This document shows, piece after piece, positions 1-7,906 of a stretch of DNA of 11,884 bases. Source of the stretch: Saccoglossus kowalevskii (Eukaryota; Hemichordata; Enteropneusta; Harrimaniidae); NCBI RefSeq assembly GCF_000003605.2, contig NW_003123426.1, positions 141,101 to 152,984 on the forward strand. Reading direction: 5' to 3'. The position numbers and the translations under genes were made by a program. The notes under the pieces were generated by a model. That model saw only the letters and a program-made list of their open reading frames with translations, did not search any database and was not told the origin of the DNA. Numbering within the stretch: position 1 is the first letter of the stretch; each line of letters begins with the position of its first letter.

Positions 1-36
1 ATGCTGGGTTACAACGGAGATTTGATTGAGGTAACA

Positions 37-47
37 AAGATGGCGGC
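37..47 (+). promoter_or_regulatory. YY1-like motif in a CpG-richer window edge
   Basis: The word AAGATGGCGGC matches the well-known YY1 recognition core, which in animals often lies just downstream of a transcription start or around the first ATG. The surrounding 1-280 has clearly more CpG than the next several kilobases. A short frame is open from the left edge to the TAA at 106-108 and includes the ATG of this motif. A GT at 31-32 after GAG could be a splice donor. The region might therefore be the 5' end of a gene lying mainly to the left or on the + strand, but no downstream exon was found, so the call rests on a motif and local composition only. Confidence 0.25.
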
Positions 48-109
48 GCAGAGTGCATGTTTTTCCGCGATGTTTAAAAACAACATTTCGTTGGCGATTT
101 TGATGTAAT

Positions 110-500
110 TTCTAAGTTAATCATCAATGAATCGTTTTAATTAAGCAAACATTCTAAGTTTGTGTATTTTTAAACAAAAAAGTCAGGGACCGATGATCGC
201 AACAGCAGCGGTGAATACCCGTTCAACGCAATGCCGTCAGCTGACAATGTTACGGTGATCGTAGCGTTACACAAATAATAGATAGATCAATGAAAAATCG
301 CTGACTTTAGTTTTGAAATGCCGTTATAGAAAAAAAATGTCATTATTGATTTATTAATTTCTTCATACAGATTTTACAAATTTAACAAACAAATCCCCCC
401 CTGTTCTATTTCAAACTGTATTTGACTTGATGCACACATAAAACACAATGAATGTAAATGAATGTAAATGATAAAAAATATATGAGATATGTATCTCTTC
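110..500. other. AT-rich stretch without recognised features
   Basis: Apart from CpG-containing sequence up to about 280, this is simple AT-rich DNA with homopolymer runs. Around 448-472 there is a short 10-bp tandem repeat based on AATGAATGTA. No coding signal was seen on either strand. Confidence 0.5.
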
Positions 501-509
501 TTTATTTCA

Positions 510-605
510 GTTATAATGTTTGTTGGGGAAACTAATTATTATGCAAACAAAATTATGCAAATAAGATGTATTGTTATGTAAATTAGCCGTGATGCTTGGC
601 TTAGA
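510..605. repeat. AT-rich ATGCAAAT/ATGTAAATTAG module, copy 1
   Basis: This stretch contains ATGCAAAC, ATGCAAAT and TTATGTAAATTAGCCGTGA, and runs directly into TCTGGGGAGAACACTG at 607-622. The same order of words recurs at 2508-2589, so this is a copy of a dispersed module and not random AT-rich DNA. It abuts, and may overlap, the LINE coding fragment that starts at 606. Confidence 0.5.
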
Positions 606-695
606 GTCTGGGGAGAACACTGTCGTACAGCACCAAATGTTAACACATTCAAATCCAGATTGAAAACTAATCTGTTTCATCAAGCATTCCTGTGA
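606..695 (+). pseudogene. LINE ORF2 extreme C-terminal fragment
   Basis: In one frame the + strand reads V-W-G-E-H-C followed by RTAPNVNTFKSRLKTNLFHQ, AFL and a TGA stop at 693-695. A tryptophan-led start followed by an R-x-A-P-x-x-x-x-F-K-S-x-L-K-T-x-L-F pattern close to the stop is the usual ORF2 tail of CR1/L2/Rex1-type non-LTR retrotransposons, seen in many aquatic animals. Only about 29 codons survive; upstream the frame is lost in an AT-rich module, so the copy is severely 5'-truncated or has been replaced there. The sequence after the stop, including GGTGCTATATAAACTCTATA at about 731-750, resembles the short 3' UTR of such elements. It is non-functional. The clade is inferred, not proven. 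Confidence 0.7.
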
Positions 696-762
696 ACTGT
701 GAGCATCATTGGGCATCATTTGATGGATAACAGGTGCTATATAAACTCTATATTATCAGGGC
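696..762 (+). mobile_element. 3' UTR/tail of the LINE fragment
   Basis: The segment between the ORF2 stop and about 760 contains a GGTGCTATATAAACTCTATA word. L2/CR1-group elements typically end in a (G)CGCTATATAAA-like 3' motif followed by a short simple repeat, so this is probably the end of the same insertion. No perfect terminal microsatellite follows directly, and the exact 3' boundary is not resolved. Confidence 0.45.
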
Positions 763-1015
763 CCTCATGCCATGGCCATGCGCCCCTTACCCTGGAGAGC
801 AGATGGCAACCATAAAATTCTGATTGCCCAGGGATCACATGTAGCCAGTCTTCAACTGTGACCTGCCTGATAGTAATTTTGGCCCTAAGGAAGCCATAGA
901 ATGCTCCATTTTAACTTAGAATTATCAAAAACTCCACACCCTGGTAGGGAGAACCCTATTTTCTCCACTTGGTGGCACCGCTGAATTGCTCCCTCTTGCA
1001 TTTTTTTTTATAGAA
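763..1015. repeat. GC-richer segment, possible old interspersed repeat
   Basis: This block stands out in base composition from its surroundings, with words such as GGGCCCTCATGCCATGGCC and CTTGGTGGCACCGCTGAATT. All six frames contain stops. It begins where the LINE tail ends and finishes at a T-rich run (~1001-1010), consistent with an inserted element, perhaps on the minus strand. I do not recognise the family. The alternative is a relic exon or UTR. Confidence 0.3.
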
Positions 1016-2009
1016 AAACCCCTGATTATTATTATTATTGATTTATTTCTAAGGCACAAATAATCTTGTCTGTGTGAATTAAATCATTCTGATTGATATT
1101 TTTTAACATTGTATCTATTTTTTTTAAATCAATTTCATGGTTTTGTTGGCTAGGAATGCCTCAATGGTAATATTATTTTTGGTATTTTGCTATTCTATTC
1201 TAATACTTGATTACTTGTTTCTGTACAAAACAATAAATTTGATATCCTTCAGCTTGTTATATATGGCTGGTTTAGGGATATTTTTTGCAACTCCTAAACA
1301 ATAACAACTAATAAACATACTGGCACCACGAGTATTTCTATTGATCTAACGTGTATCTCGTGTTTGCTTTTGCGATAACGCAACTTATAAACACTAGGGG
1401 AGATAAGAAAATGTCTAGGAAGTCACGCAAAAATGCATGACCTCGCGAAATACTGCGGTGTTTCAACATGAAGTGACACAAAAGGTCAGACTGAAGTTTT
1501 ATATTTTCCTTAAACGTTAGTGATTCTCATAGGCCCACAGCCATTCATAGAACAGGTTTGAGTAACAATAAAACAGTATAAAATTCAGTTGCAGGTCAAA
1601 CTAAATAGCAGTGGAAATAAATCAGGTAAAAATAAGTAATAAGCATTCTCTTGACGCGACTATACACACATGTACAAAATCAAAACATCGTGTCAGTACT
1701 GTTATATTAATTTTGCCTCAATTTAGTTGACTGGTACACTTCTTGCTCTAGGCTTTTTAATACATGGTCGGCAAAATTTATATTATTTACACAAGTCCAG
1801 CTTTGTTGTAAACATGGCGACGTGAACTATCCAAAAAAAATTGAGTCACTATCAGGGAAAAAATGCTGTGTTCTGGTAAAAGTCGTTCGATTTTCTTAAT
1901 TATACATTCAAGAAAACTACTATAAAGATAGTCTATATATTCAAATAAACGTTACTTGGTCAATTTTGGCTAAAAAATATATTATTCGGCAACTCGAATA
2001 AAACTCTCT
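1016..2009. other. AT-rich intergenic or intronic DNA
   Basis: A short (ATT)n microsatellite lies at about 1025-1041. Otherwise this kilobase shows no coding frame, RNA gene or repeat boundary. An ATGTCTAGGAAG frame at 1411 closes after nine codons. The 1810-1826 word AAACATGGCGACGTGA is an ATG followed by two codons and a stop. Confidence 0.5.
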
Positions 2010-2175
2010 CATTTCCGGGTAATCTGAACTGAACTGAATACAGAGACCGAGGATTCCTAATGTGTGTACTCGCCTTTCGGCAAAGTGTGGGCCACCAGCT
2101 CAGCCGAGACACATGTTCACCAGGGATTAGACTGATTGACACCTGTAAACAATAGCGTTGCCAATCTGCCAATCC
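2010..2175. other. GC-richer island of unknown nature
   Basis: Within AT-rich DNA this segment is markedly richer in G, C and CpG (for example CGCCTTTCGGCAAAGTGTGG). The minus strand is open for about 70 codons, with no recognisable domain. On the minus strand TTGTTTACAG at about 2144-2153 could be a splice acceptor, but no matching donor or homologous-looking peptide was found. It could be a noncoding exon, a promoter or an old repeat. Confidence 0.25.
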
Positions 2176-2505
2176 TCAATGAGGTAAATGAGGTACTAGT
2201 AAATGAACTATCATCACTCTACACATCACTGCCATACACTAAGATTGGTCTGATTAGTTTAACCATGGTTTATCAAAGAGTGAAAACTGTGATGGTATGC
2301 TAAGGTTTTCATTACAGCCATTTTTTTCTTTCAGATAGAACTGTGCCTTTAACCCTTTTTTCTTCAGATTCCTCATGCCTTCTTTAAATTTTCCATTTGG
2401 GGGTATTGACTAGACCAAGAATAATTGGATACAAAAGAGTGATAGATTGTACATAAAATAAATAGTAAAAAATGGGAAAAAATGGTTTTGTTTTTATGCC
2501 AAACA
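2176..2505. other. No feature seen
   Basis: AT-rich sequence with small direct repeats such as AATGAGGTAAATGAGGTA at about 2177-2194. Nothing coding or structurally distinctive was found. Confidence 0.45.
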
Positions 2506-2507
2506 AT

Positions 2508-2589
2508 ACGTTAATTCATGCAAATTATATGCTAATTTTTATGCAAATTAGTCGTGACTTTATGGGAAATTTCTGGGGAGAACACTGAA
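2508..2589. repeat. AT-rich ATGCAAATTAG module, copy 2
   Basis: ATGCAAAT appears twice (around 2519 and 2541), followed by TTAGTCGTGACTT and then TCTGGGGAGAACACTG. The order and spacing match the module ending near 622, with roughly 80 bp of shared architecture. Here the sequence after CACTG does not continue as LINE coding sequence, so the module and the LINE fragment are separable. Confidence 0.5.
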
Positions 2590-3396
2590 GATAGTTAAAT
2601 TGTTTACTGTGTTTAGCTCTTTTTCATTGTAGAAGAATATATAATTTATTTAGTAGTCTATTTTATTATTATTTTTCTGTGTTAGCTGTTAACTACGATT
2701 TTGAGGCATACAATGTTAATTAATCTAGATAGTTTTGTAGTCTATTTTTCGATTTTGACAAAATTACAATTTCATCAGTCTAATGTAAACTGTTAATATG
2801 CAAATTATTAATTGAGTCAGGTTCACAATCTCTGGAGTTATATATGTCTGGCAAACGAGTGTGAAGACGGCGATTTGCGTTTGATTCGTATACTGAAATA
2901 CCTATAATTCACTCAAATGCTGATGTAGCAATTTCAGCTAATTTAACAATATTTTTTTGAGCAAGAAAGTTAGAGATCAATTTAGTATTTTCTGTGGAAA
3001 TCAAGGTTATAAATACTTTCATAGTGCGCATGACAGTTTTTCGACGCGTCTACGAATGCGCAGGAGATCAAAGGACAATGATTATTTTTGAATTGAGTGG
3101 TGATAATTTGTGACTATACAATTTAGTTTTTACAAAAGATTCATTTTCATTAAACATATTTATGCGTTTCTCGTCTGTTTCTAAGGCTATTTATACTTGT
3201 TTGGGCCCATGTGACATCCGATGTGAGCGAGACTGTAGGACTATTTATAACCATGATTTTCTTCAAAAGGAATAGGTTGATCCCTATTTTTTCTACACAA
3301 AATATGCTATATATAAACTTTTGTAGAAAATATAGATATTTCAATTTGTACGTAAATCAAACGCGAAACGTACTTCAATCGAACAATCATACTCTT
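2590..3396. other. AT-rich stretch with minor features only
   Basis: ATATGCAAATTATTAATTGAG near 2796 is another word of the ATGCAAATTA family. Around 3025-3063 there is a CpG-containing patch, TGCGCATGAC...ATGCGCAGG. Short frames of about 60 codons on both strands at 3150-3402 are low-complexity and judged noncoding. Confidence 0.45.
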
Positions 3397-3442
3397 GTCT
3401 GACAAGTCATTTATAACAAGGTTGAACAAAGTAGGGCTCAGG
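3397..3442 (-). pseudogene. LINE reverse transcriptase palm fragment, distal half
   Basis: The minus strand encodes LSPTLFNLVINDLSD from 3441 down to 3397. This is the conserved region 4 (also called motif B') of non-LTR retrotransposon reverse transcriptases, where N-L-S-P-x-L-F-N-L-x-I-N-D-L is typical. The reading frame begins exactly at the transposon border (3443) and continues the frame at 6345-6415 once one 9-bp duplicate is discounted. Below 3397 homology fades quickly and no YADD box was found, so the copy is truncated or highly decayed. The element would belong to the minus-strand LINEs. It is nonfunctional. Confidence 0.75.
3434..3442. repeat. Target-site duplication, left copy
   Basis: GGGCTCAGG lies immediately outside the left terminus GGCTTAGT and is identical to 6345-6353 at the other end. 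A 9-bp duplication is typical of Mutator-like (MULE) transposases and less often of Merlin-type elements. Confidence 0.9.
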
Positions 3443-3848
3443 GGCTTAGTCTTTTCTACGAAATGAAACAAAACGAAATAAAACTATATCAAATTTTTTA
3501 ACAACATCGAAAATCGCCACTACATAGAAATAAATTTCTCGAGAATATTTAGTTTGCAGCTCAATAAATACCAGTAACTAACATGACAGCTCAATAAATA
3601 AATACGAGTAACTATAACATGGCATGACTGCCATTTCGATTGACAAAACATGGAACGACCCAAAACGAGACAAACAAACCAAAACAAGCCAAACTACCCC
3701 AAAACGAGCCAGATAACTCCAAAATGAGCCAAATGGCCCCAAAACTACCCAAACAAGTCACAAACGAACCAAAATTAGGAGCAAAATAAAAAGGGTGAGC
3801 GATCAGCCATTTTTGAAAGGATACTTTGAACTGGCAGTTGGGGGCACT
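3443..3848 (+). repeat. Left terminal inverted repeat arm
   Basis: This arm matches the reverse complement of 5939-6344. From outside inward it contains a GAAAC/GAAAT-rich pentamer zone, a block AACATCGAAAATCGCCAC, two direct copies of CAGCTCAATAAATA (3557 and 3587), a CATTTCGATTGACAAAACAT block, the 20-bp tandem array (3660-3778) and an inner block GGATACTTTGAACTGGCAGT. Similarity stops at GGCACT. The left arm has an extra CTCGAGAATATTTAG-like insertion that the right arm lacks, so the arms have diverged since insertion or were not homogenised. Confidence 0.88.
3660..3778 (+). repeat. Six tandem 20-bp units in the left arm
   Basis: Units start at 3660, 3679, 3699, 3719, 3739 and 3759, with consensus near CCAAAACGAGCCAAATNACC. 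Unit 1 is one base shorter. The + strand is almost free of T in the unit core, a strong strand asymmetry. Degenerate copies of the same unit occupy the right arm on the opposite strand (about 6015-6135). Confidence 0.8.
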
Positions 3849-5938
3849 ACCGGTATCCCCAAACGACACAATAAATTAATAAAAATCTTTTGATAATATG
3901 AGCAAGTAAATACTAAATAATTATAACACAATACACAAACTAATGCATAATAATTTTAAGTAATAAATAATTTTTAACAAAATAAACACTATACTAGATA
4001 ATTATTAAGAATTAACCAGTAAATTAACTAATTAAATAAAAGAAACTGTCTATTAAGAATAAAAATACTGTAAAATTATATTAAAATTAAAAGGCATTAT
4101 TTACTATGTTGCTCGGTATCGCCCGGCCTGTATCTTAAAGATGGAGGGATAATACAATGCGTTTTTCACAAAAGACAGTCTCACGCGTTGTAAAATTGTG
4201 TTGTAACTTGTGATAAAAGCGACCAGTAAATTTGGCTGGGGTGAATTTATATAAGCAACGAAATTTGCGGGGATTGTTGTACTTAGATCGAAAAACTGAC
4301 TCGCCCATTTAATTGTCTTAATCACTGTGGATGACACTATAAAAAAATATAGCGTTGAACATTAGAAATTTTGGAAGACAATTACTTTGTTCTTAAGTTT
4401 TGAGCTGGATTTTTTCACGATGGAGCAGCTGTAATATTGTCTCTGCTCTATTATAGGAGTAAGTTATTTTTTTAAACGTTTGTTTTATGAAATTTTCTCT
4501 GTATATTTTTTGACAAAATGTACTCACGATTCTTTTTTATGAAAATCCCTGATAGTATAAATATCACTGTGCACATCGTTAAACATCTAAACGCTCAAAA
4601 GGATAAAGGGTGTTACGTGAAACGTTATGTCGATTATTTCTGCCTCATACCTGGTGGCCACCACTTGTCGCGCTTTCTACTGGTTAGTTAAATGTGTCCA
4701 TGCAACAAAATTATTTTAACACTATTTTTATATGTCACATGAACAAATAGATATAACCCAGAACACTCAATAGATAAAATGTGTTTAAATATTATCGATC
4801 CGTCATCCTCGATCATTATGAGATGACCGCGAATGGTTAAGTGTTACATTAGCCCGCAATCATCCATCCATGCAACATGATACATTGAGTGATATGATGC
4901 CAAGTATGCCAACTGATTTCAACTCAATACGATACACAAACTATTTACCACATTATGTCTGCAGACTCCATACTCAATTAAAACGGTATATATATATTAT
5001 TAGTTTGTGCAACTATATGAAGCAGTTGGCTTACGAGTCTGCTAAAAGGTGAGAAGATGTGTTAAAATGTGTGTTACTCTCACATCAAGTATCGCTGTTG
5101 TCTCGCTATTGTTTGGGAGGGAAAGTTACTTTCATGTTGCTCAAACCATGGAGGTATAAACTTATACTTCTATGCTCAAACTGTTAGGGCGAGGCCATGG
5201 TGTTATGGCTGTCATAATACGTCACATGACACATAGAACAGTTTTACTACCACAGGCTACAAAACTCCAGTGGTGAATAATTTAATTTCCATTGATTAAT
5301 TTCCACGTTGTAGTGAATTATATAGGTCAAATGTCACAGTGATCATTTCATTCAAGCAGCAAAACTACGACGAACTAGCCACTACCGGTAAGTCCGCAAG
5401 ACATAACAGGTGATCGAAGTAAAGAAAATAACGATAAAACAACGATTGTTCGGATCACAAGGTATTCTGGTATTTAACATAACAACATTACTTGAGGGTG
5501 CGACTGACTGACGTGTGGCATGACGTGAATTTCATATCTGATGTGTACTCCGTTTTGATTCCTAAGATCTGGGGGAAAAGCAAATGGGTAATCGTACCTC
5601 GAAAATACTTTTTATACCCTATATCGCGTTTCCCTGAAAGTAAATTGTATGACGTATTCAGTGCGTTGCTTGAATTAAATCACTTTACAAATATTGTGAT
5701 TTTTAAGCAACAAAAATTGCTTACTGCTAATTAATTCATTGAAATTACGCCACAAACCAAATACTAATAGTTTTTGGAAAACTTAGGTTAGCCATGGACC
5801 TATTTATTATTTGCTGATGTATTATAATTGTGTATTAGTGTCTTTATCATTTTATTATTTGCATACGTGCATATATTCTTTACGATTTTTGATTTATTTA
5901 CTTGTGTTGACTTCTTCTGGGACATCGGCTAATTAGCG
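3849..5938. other. Interior of the transposon, no transposase recognised
   Basis: The first ~230 bp are extremely A+T-rich, with repeated TAATTATTAA-like words. The rest is unique sequence with occasional CpG. An 11-bp word, CACTACCGGTA, at the inner edge of the left arm (3845-3855) recurs directly at 5380-5390, hinting at an internal rearrangement. A frame on the + strand at 5492-5734 (80 codons from a TTG) contains aromatic-rich segments such as VPRKYFLYPISRFPESKLYD, but no ATG precedes it and I recognise no family. Minus-strand frames near 4104-4337 are likewise unassigned. Confidence 0.6.
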
Positions 5939-6344
5939 AGTGCCTCCAACTGCCAGTTCAAAGTATCCTTTCAAAAATGGCTGATCGCTCACCCTTTTTG
6001 ATTTTGTGCCCAATTTTGGTTCGTTTGTGACTCATTTGGCTCGTTTTTGGTCCGTTTGGCTCATTTTTTGGATAGTTTTAAGTTATTTGGCTCGTTTTGG
6101 GGTAGTTTGGGTCGTTTGTCTAGTTTTGGGTCGTTCCATGTTTTGTCAATCGAAATGGCGGTCATGGCCATGTTATAGCATGGACGTACTAAAGTTACTT
6201 GTATTTATTTATTGAGCTGTCATGCTAGTTACTGGTATTTATTGAGCTGAAAACTAAATTTATTTCTATGTCGTGGCGATTTTCGATGTCGTTAAAAAAT
6301 TTATTTCGTTTCGTTTCATTTCGTTTCGTGGAAAAAACTAAGCC
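5939..6344 (-). repeat. Right terminal inverted repeat arm
   Basis: This is the reverse-complement partner of 3443-3848, with the same modules in mirrored order. The outermost part is a run of TTTCG/TTTCA pentamers ending in ACTAAGCC. The tandem units are more degenerate here, with spacing changes, and read on the + strand as GGCTCGTTTTGGGGTAGTTT-like words. Confidence 0.88.
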
Positions 6345-6353
6345 GGGCTCAGG
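6345..6353. repeat. Target-site duplication, right copy
   Basis: GGGCTCAGG directly follows the right terminus ACTAAGCC and is identical to 3434-3442. On the minus strand it is part of the codons that spell L-S-P in the interrupted reverse transcriptase. Confidence 0.9.
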
Positions 6354-6415
6354 TTCTATCCCTGTTTTACTCCAGTAGAGGAGTCAAAATATGCTGAGTG
6401 ATGTAACTGGTATTT
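6345..6415 (-). pseudogene. LINE reverse transcriptase palm fragment, proximal half
   Basis: The minus strand reads AYFDSSTGVKQG, then a stop (TAG), then N-L-S-P at the transposon border. S-x-G-V-K-Q-G-x-N-L-S-P is the hallmark of region 4 of LINE reverse transcriptases, where the residue after G is normally C or D; here it is a stop codon. The protein continues in frame at 3442-3397. Upstream of about 6415 the frame becomes unconvincing, and the original LINE end is not defined. The stop suggests the LINE copy was dead, though it may have arisen after the insertion. Confidence 0.78.
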
Positions 6416-6567
6416 CCATCTATTTATTTATATCCCCACTATCCTAAAACGCTCAAGGGATTGTTGTCAAATTCGCGAGTGTGCTAATATATTTCGTACA
6501 GTGGCGTAAACATCGCTACAATCAAAGACGCGCTGAACAGGAAGTCTATTCTGGGCTAGTACCATTG

Positions 6568-6623
6568 TCATTTTTTGGAGAGTAGAGGGCCATTTACACA
6601 GGGGACGCTCCAGTAAGAAATTG
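6568..6623 (-). CDS. Weak candidate terminal exon, unknown product
   Basis: After a possible acceptor (CGCGCAATTTTAG, ending at 6624) the minus strand reads two bases, CA, and then ISYWSVPCVNGPLLSKK with a TGA at 6568-6570. The two leading bases would complete the codon left open by the donor of the candidate exon at 7334-7436. The spacing implies an intron of about 710 bp. The support is only this phase agreement and ordinary composition. The segment is short and could easily be chance, since an overlapping frame on the same strand is open across 6467-6697. Confidence 0.2.
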
Positions 6624-7193
6624 CTAAAATTGCGCGATTGGCATATCAAAATCTTGTATTGAAACAGAACATATTCTGTATACACTAAAAAAAACATTGT
6701 TATGTTTATGACTATGTTTATGTTTATGGTTATGACTTACAACGAACTCGGAACAAAAGAAACAGTCCGATCCAAACAAATCGAGTCTTATCGCCCTTGC
6801 GTTTCCAAGCGAAAATACGTCGATGCCAAATACAACAGAATTTCACAAAATCTTCTATGATTTTTCGCTAATATCATTAATTCAGTGCAGCTGTTAGATG
6901 GGTTATTTATTAAAGACGCTCGGGGAACCCAAATTGACGATGTAAATCACTCCGGCGATGAAAAATCGGCGATAATAGCCAAGGGGGTGAGGGACTGAAT
7001 TTCAAAAACACATTTTATATATAGGGTATATAACCAGTTAGTGTACATATATACCACTTGCGTCATTTCAATCCAACAACGTAATACCCACTAACAACGT
7101 AAAATGTTTGTAGTAAGTTTGCAAAAGAGTTTGTATATAATAACTAAGTAATATTTCTCGTGAGTGCACACCCCGGGATAAACACACTCGTAT

Positions 7194-7211
7194 ACCATGG
7201 AGCTCCATGGT
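7194..7211. repeat. Perfect 18-bp palindrome
   Basis: ACCATGGAGCTCCATGGT is its own reverse complement. With one bulged base it extends outward by GTAT on each side. It could be a small regulatory dyad or chance. The CCATGG word is frequent elsewhere in the window. Confidence 0.6.
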
Positions 7212-7333
7212 CATACCAATGTGAAATTATGTTTTGGTCAGAATTATACCAGCTTTTTCATTGAAAATTGATATTCTTTGAATTGTCATTGAGTTTTAAG
7301 TGATTGAACATAGAAAAATATACTATCACTTAC

Positions 7334-7436
7334 CCAAAGCGTTCAGTGTTGTCCTGGCGATAAGCTCATCACAGTTCAGGCAGAGCGAAAGTGACGTCTG
7401 ATGGCGGTTCTTGCTCTCAAAAGCGTGAACACCCCT
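7334..7436 (-). CDS. Candidate internal coding exon, unknown product
   Basis: On the minus strand an acceptor-like TTCTTACCCAG (ending at 7437) is followed by 34 complete open codons plus one base, then a strong donor GTAAGTGA starting at 7333. The peptide begins RGVHAFESKNRHQ and ends SLCLNCDELIARTTLNAL. Its balanced composition and CpG-containing codons differ from the surrounding AT-rich DNA, as expected of a real exon. Entry phase is 0 and exit phase 1. No domain is recognised. Competing reading: on the + strand an ATG at 7401 opens MAVLALKSVNTPL, followed by GTAAGA at 7441, which could be a first exon. The minus reading is preferred because the whole interval is open with splice signals at both ends. 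No upstream exon was found. Confidence 0.42.
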
Positions 7437-7440
7437 CTGG

Positions 7441-7900
7441 GTAAGAATTATCTTACTTAGATAACAAACAATACTTCTAATTTATTACGATTCTGGTACA
7501 CATGATTTGTAGTAACGATTGTTCTCTAATAGTTGAAATTTATAGGCCACTATAATGGTTATTGTGTGAATATTTAGGCTAACTGTATGTTATTATACCA
7601 GTAGATGTAGTTTAGATGGAACAGCAAAGCAAGTAAAATGCTGTTTTGGTAGTTACCATGGAGTCAAAACAACCTTTTATTCAAGACAGCATGACGTGAC
7701 AGTTTTGTTTATGTGTAGTCTTGTAACTATACAACGTTCACTCCCTATCCCAACTATCGGACACTACTGTAAAATATGAAATTACGTGTAAATAGCGACG
7801 GGCGTTATGACAAACACGGTATAAAACAAAAGCAAAAACATTCTGCTTTCGAAATAACACCGTATTTTTACTGAGTGTCTAACGGTGGGAGGTTGAGAGA
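7441..7900. other. Unassigned AT-rich DNA
   Basis: An acceptor-like TTTTGTTTATGTGTAG at about 7704-7719 on the + strand is followed by a short frame that reaches a stop without a clear peptide. No repeat or RNA gene was recognised. Confidence 0.4.
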
Positions 7901-7906
7901 ACGATG

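Larger units (their letters stand above)
3443..6344. mobile_element. Foldback/Mutator-like non-autonomous DNA transposon
   Basis: The element is 2,902 bp, starts GGCTTAGT and ends ACTAAGCC, so the outermost 8 bp are perfect inverted repeats. Each end has an arm of 406 bp that aligns with the other along its whole length with scattered mismatches and small indels. An exact 9-bp target duplication flanks it. Long arms plus a 9-bp duplication suggest a Mutator-like element. Long arms built partly of short tandem repeats also recall foldback elements, including the TU elements described from sea urchin. The 2.1-kb middle shows no transposase; the longest frames there are about 80 codons and show no DDE, zinc-finger or SWIM pattern. 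It is therefore non-autonomous, mobilised in trans if at all. It is inserted in a LINE reverse transcriptase relic. Confidence 0.88.
6416..7333. other. Mostly unassigned sequence between LINE relic and candidate exon
   Basis: The stretch includes CpG-containing patches at 6480-6640 and 6760-6990, a degenerate ATGTTT hexamer repeat at about 6701-6737, and TATATA-rich DNA near 7017-7055. Apart from the weak exon candidate at 6568-6623 and the palindrome at 7194-7211, nothing could be supported. Confidence 0.45.

Noticed and set aside
507-719. Minus-strand frame of 70 codons
   Set aside because: It is the antisense shadow of the LINE C-terminal fragment on the + strand.
3150-3402. Overlapping short frames on both strands
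   Set aside because: Low-complexity, AT-driven, no splice context or recognisable motif.
3612-3869. Minus-strand frame of 85 codons rich in F, G, S, W and L
   Set aside because: It is generated by the 20-bp tandem units of the left transposon arm. Repetitive translation, no domain.
4640-4680. CTCF-like word around TGGCCACCACTTGTCGCGC
   Set aside because: It matches only the first part of the consensus and lacks the GGGGGC core.
6060-6135. Possible G-quadruplex in the G/T-rich strand of the right arm
   Set aside because: Only three runs of three or more G lie close together; a standard four-run motif is not met.
6006-6215. Plus-strand frame of 69 codons
   Set aside because: It is the mirror of the left-arm frame, arising from the same tandem units in the right arm.
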